64,000 bases of DNA, from contig NZ_OX352321.1 of NCBI RefSeq assembly GCF_947090775.1, positions 3,162,001 through 3,226,000 on the forward strand, in the 5' to 3' direction. Position numbers and translations under genes: made by a program. This document shows, piece by piece, positions 43,062 through 52,185 of this stretch (positions are counted from its first letter, which is position 1; each line of letters opens with the position of its first letter). The DNA is from Pseudarthrobacter sp. MM222 (GTDB lineage Bacteria > Actinomycetota > Actinomycetes > Actinomycetales > Micrococcaceae). The notes beneath the pieces are model-generated. The model was given only the letters and a program-made list of their open reading frames with translations. It was not told the DNA's origin and did not search any database.

Positions 43062-43901
43062 ATGGCTACAGTCGCTACCCCTGTTCGTACGCGCGGCATT
43101 TTCCTTGCGCGGATTCTTCTTGGCGCAGTCTTCCGCACGGGTTCCTTCCTTAGCCGCGGCCGTGCAGCACCACCCAGCCGCTCTGGCCCGCACGGCTACG
43201 GCCCGCACCGAGGAAGTCCACCGCGTGCCCGCGGCGGTCCGGGCGGGAGTCGGGGAAGCAGCCGCCTGAGGGGATGGCTGAACCGGAACCGCCGGCTGGC
43301 AGTGGCTCTGCTGCTGTGTATCGCGGCCGGGATCACCGTCCAACAACTCACGCCGGCGCCGGACGATACGGTTGCCGCCGTCGCCGCTGCCCGAGATCTG
43401 CCGGCCGGCAAAACCCTCGACGCCGCCGACATGATGGTGTTGAACATCCCTCCCGGGCTGCTCCCCGCCGGCAGCTTCGGCGACGGCGCGACGCTCCACG
43501 GGAAGCAACTGGCCATACCCCTGCGGCAGGGCCAGCTGATCGCAGACACACAGCTCCTGGGTCCAGGCCTGCTGGCAGGAAGTCCGCCGGGGTCGGCTGC
43601 CGTGCCGCTACGGATGGCGGACCCGGCCTCCGTCCGGCTGGTCTCCGCCGGCCAGCTGGTCAACGTGGTGATGTCCGGCGACAACGGCTTTGACCGGCCC
43701 GGCACGTCCGAGGTGCTGGCCGCCGGCGTGCCGGTGCTGTGGACCTCCGCACAGGGCGGCAAGGCGGCGCAGTGGCTTGGGGACGCCGAGACGGACGGTC
43801 TCATCGTCGTGGCCGCCGATGCCGATCAGTCCCGGCGGCTCGCCGGCGCCTCCACCCAAGGGAAGCTGTTCTTCGTCCTGGTCCCGCCGGTACCTGGCTA
43901 G
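43062..43901 (+). CDS. SAF-domain (CpaB/RcpC-like) protein
   Basis: 279 residues. A basic, Gly/Arg/Pro-rich N-terminus (to about 70) is followed by one TM helix (RLAVALLLCIAAGITV, about 78-95) and a SAF domain: VAAARDLPAGKTLDAADM, then GKQLAIPLRQGQLI and LVSAGQLVNVVM, with a C-terminal RcpC-like region. In Flp/Tad pili CpaB assists assembly; no pilus genes are near, so that role is not shown. The ATG is without a clear ribosome site. It ends 51 bases before the convergent helicase-like gene. Confidence 0.82.
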   Translation: MATVATPVRTRGIFLARILLGAVFRTGSFLSRGRAAPPSRSGPHGYGPHRGSPPRARGGPGGSRGSSRLRGWLNRNRRLAVALLLCIAAGITVQQLTPAPDDTVAAVAAARDLPAGKTLDAADMMVLNIPPGLLPAGSFGDGATLHGKQLAIPLRQGQLIADTQLLGPGLLAGSPPGSAAVPLRMADPASVRLVSAGQLVNVVMSGDNGFDRPGTSEVLAAGVPVLWTSAQGGKAAQWLGDAETDGLIVVAADADQSRRLAGASTQGKLFFVLVPPVPG

Positions 43902-43952
43902 GCGGCGCTCCCGGGGCCCCACCCCGCCGGGTCGGCCACCCCTCGGCGAGTC

Positions 43953-46900
43953 CTAGCCCCAGTGCGGGGGTTTTTGTTCCTGCAGCCAGGAATCGTGGTC
44001 GTAGCCGTCGGGGCGGTCTCCCCAGCGGCGCGGGTCGTCCTCGGCCGCCTTGTTCGGCAGCACGCCTTCGGCCACCGCGCTGCTGGCAGCCGAAGCGGGC
44101 ACGCCCGCGCCCGCCGGCGCCTCCTCAGATGCGCCCGTCTCGGCGGCCCACTGTTCGTCGTGCGCCTCGTTGGCGCTTGTGTCTTGAACGTCGCCGTCTG
44201 CGCTCATGCGGTCGGCCTCCTTAGTGCCCGGTGCTGCTGCTTGCTGCTGCTCTCCGCCATGAGAGCCGGTGGTTGCTGGTTCGGCGGCAAAAGAAGCGGG
44301 GGCGCCCGGCGCGGCGGTCCCCTGCGTTGACGCGGAACGCCCCGCCGCCGCTTGGGCATCGTTGACGGCCAGATGTTCCACGTCGTCATCGAAGAAGCCC
44401 GAGGACCGGTGCCGGCTGGTCACCGCCGGCTTTTCCAGTCCCAGGTACCCGCCGATCCGGTCGGCACAGGCCGACGGGTCGGTGAACACCTCGATGGTCC
44501 AGAGGGGCATGTAGCGCCAGCCCAGCCGTTCCAGCTGCTGCGGCCGGAGCCTGCTGCGTTCCCGCACGGTCATCCTCCGGTACTGTTCGGTTCCGTCGGA
44601 TTCGATCGCCACGGGCTGCGGGATCTCGGCGTCGTCCTGGCCTATGGTGTGCAGCGGGTCGGCGGCGGCCACCATGTTGAGGACGCCGTCGTACTGGTGC
44701 CAGACCCGGGCACCGCGGGCCCGGAGCCGGTCGCCAAGATCGGCCACGAGCGGGTCGGCGCCCAGGGCCTGCTCGCTGGCGGCGGCCCGCGATGCGGGGC
44801 TGCCGAGATCGGAGTTTCCGGTGATTTCCCGGTCCAGCAGTTCGTAGAAGTCCACGGCTCCATGGCTCAGCCGGGTCACGTCAAGATCCTCGGGCCGGAA
44901 GCAGCTGAGGACGTGCAGGGAGCGGCGGGCGCGGGTCATCGCCAGGGCAAACTTGGCCCGTCCGCCCTCGGCCGAGAGCGGGCCGAGACTGTGCAGGGCG
45001 CGCCCGTGCGGGGTGCGTCCATAGCCCGGGGAGAAGATGATGTGGTCACGGACCAGACCCTGGGCGCGGTCCAGGTCCACCACGCGGAAGGATTCCTCGC
45101 CGGCGGTGAAGAAGCTTGCGAGCATAGGATAGTTGGGCAGCTGGAGCCGGATGGACTCCCCGATCCTGGCGGCATGGCGGAGGCTGCCGGTGACGACGGC
45201 CAGGGAAGTGCGCGGACGGAGGCGCGCATGTTCGAAGACCAGTTCCACGGCGCGGTTGACTTCGGCGACGACGGATTCGACGCCGTCCTGGTCCGCGCTC
45301 GGCAGTCCGGTGCCGTCCGGCAGGTATTCCAGGCTGAGCGCGCGGTCCAGCCCGGTAGCGGACTGGCCTTCGGGGAGCCGGCGGAGCCCGCCGTCGTAGA
45401 ACGCCTTGCTCAGCTGCCGCACGAGGTCCTCGTCGACCGCCCGGTAAACGTTCCGCAACTTCCGGACCGGCAGCACGGCGGTGAGGGCTTTGTAGGCGCT
45501 TTCAACGCCCTGGTGCGAGCTTTCGCCGGCGGCGAGACGCTCCACGCTGACGGTGAAGGTCCTGGGGCTGGCGATCTGGTCGTCGCCGAAGGCGATGACC
45601 TGCTGGGCGCGCGCGATGGCGGGCAGGACGGCCTGCAATGAGGTTGCCTCGGCGTCGAGGATGACCACGGCGTCGAATTTCTGCTCAATCGGCAGCAACC
45701 CGGACATCAGATATGGGCTGACGGACCAGACGGGCACCAGCTTGGGCAGCAGTTCCGGGGCCTGCCCGGAAAGCGCGGCGAGGGTCACGCGGCCGTCCTT
45801 GAGGAGGCTGCGCAGCAGGTCCGCCTGCCGCGGGTTCTCCGCGATGGCCGCGCGCCAGCGCTCGGCGAGCTTCCAGCGCAGCCGGGCAGCGCCGCTGGCG
45901 ATGTGGGCGTTGTCAGCGAGGCGGTATTCGGCCTCAAGCTGGCGCAGCGCGTCGCCGTCGGACATGGCGAGGTAGTCGTCGCCACTGATCATGGCTTCCA
46001 GGGCGGACTGCCACCAGGCCAGCTCGAGTTCGGCCGCGACCGATTCCGCCGGCACCTCGCGCTCGGCCAGGTCGGCGAGCAGTTCGCCAAGACCATGCTC
46101 GCGCATGTTCTCCACGAGCAGGGTCCGCTCCGGAAGGGTCTCCAGCGTGCCGGTGTCAGAGACCAGAAGTTCCAGCCGCTCCATCAGCTCTTCGTAGGGG
46201 GTGGAGAGCAGCTCGCCGCCGGCTGCGGTGTGCTTGACGGCCAGTCCCAGTTCGAAGAGCTCGGCTCCGAGTTCACGGTAGAGGCCCGAAATGTCGGCGA
46301 GCCCGGACGGGACGGCCGGATGGCGCTGCGTCGTCGCGTAGCCGGACCACGCGGCCCGCTGGTCCTGGACGAGGACGAGTGAGCTGTGGAGATCGGCGAT
46401 GTGGACGCCGGGGCGGACGTATTCCTTTGCGACTCGGCGCAGCCGGGAGCGCTGCATGGACGGCATCTCGATGTTCCGCTCGCGCCGCCAGGAGGAGGAG
46501 GCAGTCGCGGAAATGAGGTCGTGGACCGGACGGTCAAAGATGTCCGGAGTGAATTTGTCGAGGCTCTCGCGGACGGCGACGAGGAGTTCGATCTGCTCGC
46601 CCCACTCGGCGAAGGTGTGGCCGAGGCGGATTTCGGCGTGGTCCGCGACGCCGTTCATGCGCTCGCGCAGCAACGGCAGCTTCTGTGCCACGGACACGGC
46701 GACCTGCTGCGCCTCCTGGGTTTCCTTCCGGGTCAGCAGCCGCGCCCCATGCCAGGGGCTGGTGGTCGATGCGCGGCTGAAACTGCCCAGCTCGGCGGCC
46801 CGGCGGAGCCGTCCGGCCAGTTCCTCACGGTCCCGGATGTTGTCCAGGACGCTGCGCTTGAGCCGCACCGTGGTGGCCGGTGCGGGATGGATCGAGGTCA

Positions 46901-48131
46901 GCTCGGCCAGCGACTGCATCGCCTCGTACGGCGAGCAGCCCCAGCGCTGGCGGACGTTGTGCAGCGAGGAGACGTGGTCCATGAGGGCGTGGCGGTGCTC
47001 GGTCAGCGTGGTGTGAAGGTTGCTGAGCTGCGGTTCGAGGGACTTCTCGTTACGGACGATGGCGCGGACCAGTTGCCCCTTGAGCTGCAGCGGCGCCGCG
47101 TTGCCGGAAAGCTGGAAGAGCATGGAATCGAGGCCGAGCGTCTCCAGCTGGCCGGAGATCTCGGCCAGGCTGGCGCGCCTGTCCCCCACCACCAGGACGG
47201 TCTTGCCTTCGTCGACGAGCGCGCCGATGGTGTTGATGACGGTCTGGGTCTGTCCGGTCCCGGGCGGGCTGCTCACCGCGAGCGAGTCCCCCGCCCGGAC
47301 GGCGTCCACAACGTACTGCTGGTCCGCATCGGCGTCGAGCAGCAGGAGTTCCTCCGCCGGGTTGCGGGAATCCGTGCTCGGGAAGCGGTTCGGCTTGAGT
47401 TCGGGCACGTCCGCAGGCGACCCGGCGGCGGCGCGGGCCAGGGCAGCGACGAGCGCGTTGTTTTCGTTGATCCAGGGATCCTCGAGGTTCCCGGAAAGGT
47501 CCGAGAACGTGGAGACCAGGAGGTTGTGTTCCACCTCGGCACCGTGGATGGGCTGGATGAGGGTGCCGAGGCGGTCCAGGACCGGCTGCGGATCAAACCG
47601 GGCGGTGCTGTACGCCATGCGGGTGACGGCGTTGACGTCGAAAACGATCCCGTGGATGGTTTTCAGGTGCCGGATCAGCGCAGGGTTGATGCGGGCCTGT
47701 TCCGTCAGCTGGAGTTCGTAGTCGTCCTCGCCCGGCCGGACGGTGAGCGACACGGCGATCAGCAGGACGGGGGCCGAGACGCGCTGCGGCTTGCCCCCCA
47801 CGGCGGACGTCCAGACGACGGTGCCGGCGGAGAAATATCCGGCGTCGATGCCGCGGTCGTTCGACAGTTCGAAAATCTTAGAGCGCAGGTTCCGCGAGGC
47901 GCGGGCGGCGACGACGAACTGCTGGCGGTCCCTGATCAGGGTGGAAAGCCGGGTACGCCGGCCCGCCATGAGCTGTGCCAGGCCGGACGGGTGCGCGTGG
48001 GTCAGGTCGATGGAACCCTCGGGCGTCTTCGTGAAGCGCAGCATCGTATCTGCCCCGGTGACGGGCTTGAGCCCCGACAGCCATTTCCTGAGCTCCTCGG
48101 AGCCCTCGTGGTGGCCTTGACCAACTGACAC
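43953..48131 (-). CDS. SF1-helicase-like protein with altered ATPase motifs and a C-terminal nuclease-like region
   Basis: 1392 residues from a GTG start with GAAGG about seven bases upstream; the frame runs up to 48227. The Upf1/Dna2-type motor is recognisable: PPGTGQTQT where the Walker A lysine is Gln294, Walker B-like VVILDAEATS (DE replaced by DA), then a region like NVYRAVDEDLV and motifs V-VI in LVRDHIIFSPGYGRTPHG and FALAMTRARRSLHVLSC. A region around residues 1190-1290 (VWHQYDGVLNMVAAADPLH, IPQPVAIESDGTEQYRRM, LERLGWRYMPLWTIEVFTDP) resembles Vsr/DUF3320-type nuclease folds. A disordered Ala/Glu-rich tail ends the protein. Homologues are common in actinobacteria; the function is unknown. 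Confidence 0.85.
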   Translation of the reverse strand: MSVGQGHHEGSEELRKWLSGLKPVTGADTMLRFTKTPEGSIDLTHAHPSGLAQLMAGRRTRLSTLIRDRQQFVVAARASRNLRSKIFELSNDRGIDAGYFSAGTVVWTSAVGGKPQRVSAPVLLIAVSLTVRPGEDDYELQLTEQARINPALIRHLKTIHGIVFDVNAVTRMAYSTARFDPQPVLDRLGTLIQPIHGAEVEHNLLVSTFSDLSGNLEDPWINENNALVAALARAAAGSPADVPELKPNRFPSTDSRNPAEELLLLDADADQQYVVDAVRAGDSLAVSSPPGTGQTQTVINTIGALVDEGKTVLVVGDRRASLAEISGQLETLGLDSMLFQLSGNAAPLQLKGQLVRAIVRNEKSLEPQLSNLHTTLTEHRHALMDHVSSLHNVRQRWGCSPYEAMQSLAELTSIHPAPATTVRLKRSVLDNIRDREELAGRLRRAAELGSFSRASTTSPWHGARLLTRKETQEAQQVAVSVAQKLPLLRERMNGVADHAEIRLGHTFAEWGEQIELLVAVRESLDKFTPDIFDRPVHDLISATASSSWRRERNIEMPSMQRSRLRRVAKEYVRPGVHIADLHSSLVLVQDQRAAWSGYATTQRHPAVPSGLADISGLYRELGAELFELGLAVKHTAAGGELLSTPYEELMERLELLVSDTGTLETLPERTLLVENMREHGLGELLADLAEREVPAESVAAELELAWWQSALEAMISGDDYLAMSDGDALRQLEAEYRLADNAHIASGAARLRWKLAERWRAAIAENPRQADLLRSLLKDGRVTLAALSGQAPELLPKLVPVWSVSPYLMSGLLPIEQKFDAVVILDAEATSLQAVLPAIARAQQVIAFGDDQIASPRTFTVSVERLAAGESSHQGVESAYKALTAVLPVRKLRNVYRAVDEDLVRQLSKAFYDGGLRRLPEGQSATGLDRALSLEYLPDGTGLPSADQDGVESVVAEVNRAVELVFEHARLRPRTSLAVVTGSLRHAARIGESIRLQLPNYPMLASFFTAGEESFRVVDLDRAQGLVRDHIIFSPGYGRTPHGRALHSLGPLSAEGGRAKFALAMTRARRSLHVLSCFRPEDLDVTRLSHGAVDFYELLDREITGNSDLGSPASRAAASEQALGADPLVADLGDRLRARGARVWHQYDGVLNMVAAADPLHTIGQDDAEIPQPVAIESDGTEQYRRMTVRERSRLRPQQLERLGWRYMPLWTIEVFTDPSACADRIGGYLGLEKPAVTSRHRSSGFFDDDVEHLAVNDAQAAAGRSASTQGTAAPGAPASFAAEPATTGSHGGEQQQAAAPGTKEADRMSADGDVQDTSANEAHDEQWAAETGASEEAPAGAGVPASAASSAVAEGVLPNKAAEDDPRRWGDRPDGYDHDSWLQEQKPPHWG

Positions 48132-48342
48132 TGCTGCCTTCTTTTCTGTGCTCGCTTTTACTGGGCTCGCGCTAACCGTGCTCGCGTTTTCCGTGTTCGA
48201 GCGTGACGCCCTGGACCATACCGGCATGCCTTCGAGAGTAGCCCGAATCAGCGGTGAGCAAGAGTCCGCAACACTGGCGCCGGCTAAATTGACCAGAAAT
48301 GCTCCGCTGCTGGCAGGCGGCAGAACACCGGCCAGAACACAA

Positions 48343-48369
48343 CGGCCGGCCCCGTCTGGAGGCCGGCCG
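48343..48369 (-). terminator. Terminator-like hairpin after guaA
   Basis: CGGCCGGCC and GGCCGGCCG arms with a nine-base loop lie 19 bases beyond the guaA stop on the minus strand, followed by TTGTGTTC. Confidence 0.6.
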
Positions 48370-48387
48370 CTTCACCCGTTTAGCAGG

Positions 48388-49977
48388 TTATTCCCACTCG
48401 ATGGTTCCCGGCGGCTTGCTGGTTACGTCCAGCACCACCCGGTTGACCCCGTCCACTTCGTTGGTGATCCGGTTGGAGATCCGGGCCAGCAGATCGTAAG
48501 GCAGCCGTGACCAGTCGGCGGTCATGGCGTCCTCGGAGGACACCGGACGCAGCACGATCGGGTGGCCGTAGGTGCGGCCGTCGCCCTGGACCCCGACGCT
48601 GCGGACATCCGCCAGCAGCACGACCGGCATCTGCCAGACCTCATTGTCGAGGCCGGCGGCGGTCAGCTCCGCGCGGGCTATGGCGTCCGCCTTGCGCAGC
48701 AGCTCCAGGCGTTCCTTCGTGACATCGCCGACGATCCGGATGCCGAGGCCGGGACCCGGGAACGGCTGGCGGCCCACGATCTCCTGCGGCAGGCCCAGCT
48801 GCGCGCCAACGGCGCGGACCTCATCCTTGAACAGGGCCCGCAGCGGCTCCACGAGTTCGAACTGCAGGTCCTCCGGCAGCCCGCCCACGTTGTGGTGGCT
48901 CTTGATGTTGGCCGCACCTTCGCCGCCGCCGGATTCGACGACGTCCGGGTACAGCGTGCCCTGGACCAGGAACTTGATTTTCTCGCCGTGCGCGGCGGCC
49001 TCGGAGATGATGGCCAGCTCCGCTTCCTCGAAGGCACGGATGAACTCGCGTCCGATGATCTTGCGTTTGGTCTCGGGGTCGCTGACGCCGGCCAGAGCGC
49101 TCAGGAAGCGCTCCTGCTCGTTGGCGACGTAGAGCTTGACGCCCGTGGCAGCCACGAAGTCGCGTTCGACCTGTTCGGCCTCGCCTTCGCGCAGCAGTCC
49201 GTGGTCCACGAAAACGCAGGTCAGCTGGTCGCCCACGGCGCGCTGGACCAGGGCCGCGGCCACGGCGGAATCAACGCCGCCGGACAGGCCGCAGATAACC
49301 CGGGCGTCGCCAATCTGTGCGCGGATCCGTTCGACCTGTTCCTCAAGGATGTTGCCGGTGGTCCAGTTCGGTTCCAGCTTGGCGCCCTTGAACAGGAAGT
49401 TCTCCAGGACCTGCTGGCCGTAGGCCGAGTGCTTCACCTCGGGGTGCCACTGCACGCCGTAGAGGCCCTTGGCCTCATTGGCGAAAGCTGCCACATCGGC
49501 GCCGGCCGTGGTCGCGAGGACCTCAAAGCCATCGGGCGCCTCGTGGACGGAATCGCCGTGGCTCATCCACGTGCTCTGGTGCTGGGGCATGCCTTCGAGG
49601 ATGGAACGGCCGTCGCCGATCGTGGTGGTCTCGGTGGCGCCGTACTCGCGGAGCCCGGTCTGGGCCACCTTGCCGCCCAGCGCGTTCGCCATGGCCTGGA
49701 AGCCGTAGCAGATGCCGAACACCGGGACGCCGGCCTCGAACAGGTCCGCGCCGACGCTCGGGGCGCCCTCCGCGTAGACGCTGGAGGGGCCGCCGGAGAG
49801 GATGATGGCGGCCGGGTTCTTGGCCAGCAGCTGCTCGGTGCTGTAGGTATGCGGAACCACTTCCGAATACACATTCGCTTCCCGGACGCGGCGGGCAATC
49901 AGCTGCGCGTACTGGGCGCCGTAGTCAACAACCAGGACGGGCTTGTGGGACGTCTGGGATGCAGTGGGAGTAGTCAC
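48388..49977 (-). CDS. guaA: GMP synthase (glutamine-hydrolysing)
   Basis: 529 residues. It aminates XMP to GMP. The class I amidotransferase domain (1-200) has the nucleophile Cys in GICYGFQAM and the downstream His/Glu in QWHPEVKHS. The PP-loop ATP pyrophosphatase motif is [13 protein letters not shown]. The C-terminal dimerisation domain contains [21 protein letters not shown] and ends with the usual PPGTIEWE. It starts with GTG. It is separated from guaB and guaB3, also in this window, by several genes. Confidence 0.98.
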   Translation of the reverse strand: MTTPTASQTSHKPVLVVDYGAQYAQLIARRVREANVYSEVVPHTYSTEQLLAKNPAAIILSGGPSSVYAEGAPSVGADLFEAGVPVFGICYGFQAMANALGGKVAQTGLREYGATETTTIGDGRSILEGMPQHQSTWMSHGDSVHEAPDGFEVLATTAGADVAAFANEAKGLYGVQWHPEVKHSAYGQQVLENFLFKGAKLEPNWTTGNILEEQVERIRAQIGDARVICGLSGGVDSAVAAALVQRAVGDQLTCVFVDHGLLREGEAEQVERDFVAATGVKLYVANEQERFLSALAGVSDPETKRKIIGREFIRAFEEAELAIISEAAAHGEKIKFLVQGTLYPDVVESGGGEGAANIKSHHNVGGLPEDLQFELVEPLRALFKDEVRAVGAQLGLPQEIVGRQPFPGPGLGIRIVGDVTKERLELLRKADAIARAELTAAGLDNEVWQMPVVLLADVRSVGVQGDGRTYGHPIVLRPVSSEDAMTADWSRLPYDLLARISNRITNEVDGVNRVVLDVTSKPPGTIEWE

Positions 49978-50127
49978 CCCACTAGCCTACTTTGCGCTGT
50001 GGTCCGCCCGCACATTGAGAAGCCCGTCCGGGCCCGGAATCGGCCGCCGGGTAAGGGATCTCACACGCGTGCCGGCGGCCTCCTGGCGCCGCTGCGCGGC
50101 GGCGGACCGCCTTGCGCTGTGGCGCGC

Positions 50128-50640
50128 TCAGTAGCGCTGCGGGGCCTGCGGGTTGGCGGCGAGTTCGGCTTCGACCTCGGCGTGGAACTTCTTCTCGACG
50201 AAGAAGGACAGGAACGGCACGACGCCGCCCAGCGCCATGACGATGAGCTTGACGAACGGCCAGCGCATCAGGGACCAGAGCCGGAAGTTGGACATGAGAT
50301 AAACGACGTACATCCAGCCGTGCACAATCAGGATCGCGATCGAAAGATTGAAGCCGCCGATAACTCCCGGAGGTTCGGCGTCGGCGAATCCCAGCCCGAA
50401 CGGCTCGCCGGTGAGGCCGTGGGTGCCGCCCGCGAAGAGGTACTGGCCGAAGGCGTAGCGGGCAATCATCTCGGCGCAGAGGAGCAGCAACATGCCGCCG
50501 GTCAGGTACGCGAGGACTTTGTAGAACTTCAGGGCGGAGCGGACCTGGGCCTCGGTCCCGCCGAACCGGCGCTTTTTGCCGGTGGCGTTTCCCGTTCCGT
50601 TGGTCTGCTGCGGCTGGACTGCCGGCTGGGGCTCGATCAT
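50128..50640 (-). CDS. DUF3817-type integral membrane protein
   Basis: 170 residues. After a Gln/Pro/Gly-rich N-terminus three TM helices are seen (about 42-65, 95-117 and 128-150), with the family pattern NLSIAILIVHGWMYVVYLMSNFRLW and MALGGVVPFLSFFVEKKF. The ATG overlaps the SURF1 stop (ATGA). DUF3817 proteins commonly sit next to SURF1 in actinobacteria; a cytochrome-oxidase-related role is suggested by that link only. Confidence 0.85.
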   Translation of the reverse strand: MIEPQPAVQPQQTNGTGNATGKKRRFGGTEAQVRSALKFYKVLAYLTGGMLLLLCAEMIARYAFGQYLFAGGTHGLTGEPFGLGFADAEPPGVIGGFNLSIAILIVHGWMYVVYLMSNFRLWSLMRWPFVKLIVMALGGVVPFLSFFVEKKFHAEVEAELAANPQAPQRY

Positions 50641-51530
50641 GATTGCACTCTCGGGTCGGTGGGGATCTGCTGCGGGGAGTTCTGTTCGGGGGCGTGCTGC
50701 TCGGGGACGTGCTGTCCGTCTCGTGCACCGGCTCCAATGCTGTCGTGCTCGGCGTCGAGCGCGTCCTCGAGTTCGCGGCGGTAGTCGTCCTTCACCAGGC
50801 GCCACCAGATAAACAGTGCGAAGCCGGCGAAAACCACCCACTCGGCGGCGTAGAAGATGTTCAGCCAGTTGACTTTCTGGGCAGCGGGCTGAGGCCCGAT
50901 GTTCAGCGGCTGGAGATTGCCGCCGGCGGCGGCGGACACGTCGGCGGTGCCCGCCATTTCGGTGTCCGCGGCCACGAAGCCGGGGTAGCTGCTGATCTCC
51001 CAGATGTTGATGAGTTCCGCCACGGAAACGGCGCTGGCCCGTCCCGGACCGGCGTCGGTCTTGGGGAGCGGGGCTTCGGACGGGATCAGCCGGCCGGTGA
51101 GTTCAATGGTGCCCGACGGCGGCGCCACGGCGTCCGCTGGATCCGCCACCCAGCCGCGGGCCACCGGGATCCAGGTCTGCGGCGAGGCGCCCTCCCCCGC
51201 CAGGACAGGGGCATCCGCGACGGCGAACGCGGACACGATCCAGTAGCCCTTTTCGCCGTCGTGCAGCCTGCCCGGGACCAGGACCTGCTTTTGCGGGGCG
51301 TAGCTGCCGGTCGCGGACACTTTCTGGTCGGCTACCGAGCCCGGGAAGAAGTCACCCGGCTTTAGCACCGTAGTCAGCGGCTTGAGTTCCTCGGTGGTGC
51401 TGGCCACCGGCGTGTCTGATTTCGTCGATTGGCCGAACTGCCATTGGCTGAGCAGCACAAACACCCCGGATATGGCGATCGCAAACACGAGGCCTGCAAT
51501 CCAACGGGGCTTAAGGGCAGTTTTCAGCAC
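50637..51530 (-). CDS. SURF1 family protein
   Basis: 297 residues. N-terminal TM (about 11-29), an extracytoplasmic SURF1 domain (GSYAPQKQVLVPGR, YWIVSAFAV, WIPVARGWV, IELTGRLIPSEAP) and a second TM (about 228-247, YAAEWVVFAGFALFIWW). A hydrophilic C-terminal tail follows. SURF1 assists haem a insertion into cytochrome aa3 oxidase. It starts with GTG, with AAGGG upstream. It forms a two-gene unit with the DUF3817 gene by ATGA overlap. Confidence 0.9.
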   Translation of the reverse strand: MLKTALKPRWIAGLVFAIAISGVFVLLSQWQFGQSTKSDTPVASTTEELKPLTTVLKPGDFFPGSVADQKVSATGSYAPQKQVLVPGRLHDGEKGYWIVSAFAVADAPVLAGEGASPQTWIPVARGWVADPADAVAPPSGTIELTGRLIPSEAPLPKTDAGPGRASAVSVAELINIWEISSYPGFVAADTEMAGTADVSAAAGGNLQPLNIGPQPAAQKVNWLNIFYAAEWVVFAGFALFIWWRLVKDDYRRELEDALDAEHDSIGAGARDGQHVPEQHAPEQNSPQQIPTDPRVQS

Positions 51531-51621
51531 CCCTTAACCGTACTTCGTCCTCGTGTAGAACAACGAAACGGCTGGTACTACAGCGGCCTGCGCTACAAGA
51601 GTGGGGCAGCCTGCCCCCATC

Positions 51622-52110
51622 TCAGTGGTCGAAGAAGACCAGGCTTGAGTTGATGAGCTCCGCGATCACTTCGGGATCGTAGGCACGCCGGAGCGATTCA
51701 CGGAACGACTCCTTGGACAGCGAGCGGGCCAGCGTGGCGAGTACTTCGAGGTGGTCGGAGAAAGAGCTCGCCGGGGTCGCGATCAGAAGGATCACTGTGG
51801 CCGGGCCGTCGGCGGCGCCGAAGTCGAGGGCCCTGCCGTACTTGGTGATGCCGACGGCGATCGAGGTCCGGGAGACAAACTCACTCCTGGCGTGGGGCAG
51901 GCCGATGCCGCCCGGTAGGCCCGTGGCCAGCTGATGTTCCCGCGCGTTGACGTGCTTGAGGAATCCTTCCAGATCGGAAATCCGCCCGGCGGCATGCATC
52001 CGTTCGGCGAGCTGGGACGCGGCGTCGAGCTTGTCCGTGGCGTCCATCTCGAGGATCACCATCTCGGGGGTGGTGAGGTCGGCGTCATACCTGTCCAGTG
52101 GTTCCGCCAA
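51622..52110 (-). CDS. PTS fructose-type EIIA domain protein
   Basis: 162 residues. The EIIA(Fru/Mtl/Ntr) fold has its phosphorylatable His73 in GIGLPHARSEFV. A classical EIIA is normally partnered by EIIB and EIIC; none are in the window, so it may serve another locus or have a regulatory role like EIIA-Ntr. The start is TTG at 52110 with no strong ribosome site. It lies just after glpD on the same strand, 75 bases away. The downstream gap to SURF1 is about 90 bases. Confidence 0.9.
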   Translation of the reverse strand: MAEPLDRYDADLTTPEMVILEMDATDKLDAASQLAERMHAAGRISDLEGFLKHVNAREHQLATGLPGGIGLPHARSEFVSRTSIAVGITKYGRALDFGAADGPATVILLIATPASSFSDHLEVLATLARSLSKESFRESLRRAYDPEVIAELINSSLVFFDH

Positions 52111-52185
52111 GAGGTGTCCCTTCGAAGTGGCGTGTGCAGGCCGTCCTGCACCCCCAGCAATGGGGCTGCAGTCCGGCGTTGCCGG

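Noticed and set aside
49992..50121. 11-base direct repeat TTGCGCTGTGG at 49992 and 50111
   Set aside because: Only two short copies in GC-rich intergenic DNA, with no other structure.
48562..50784. Very long plus-strand open frame opposite guaA
   Set aside because: High-GC codon bias keeps the opposite frame open; the translation has no recognisable motifs and guaA is certain.
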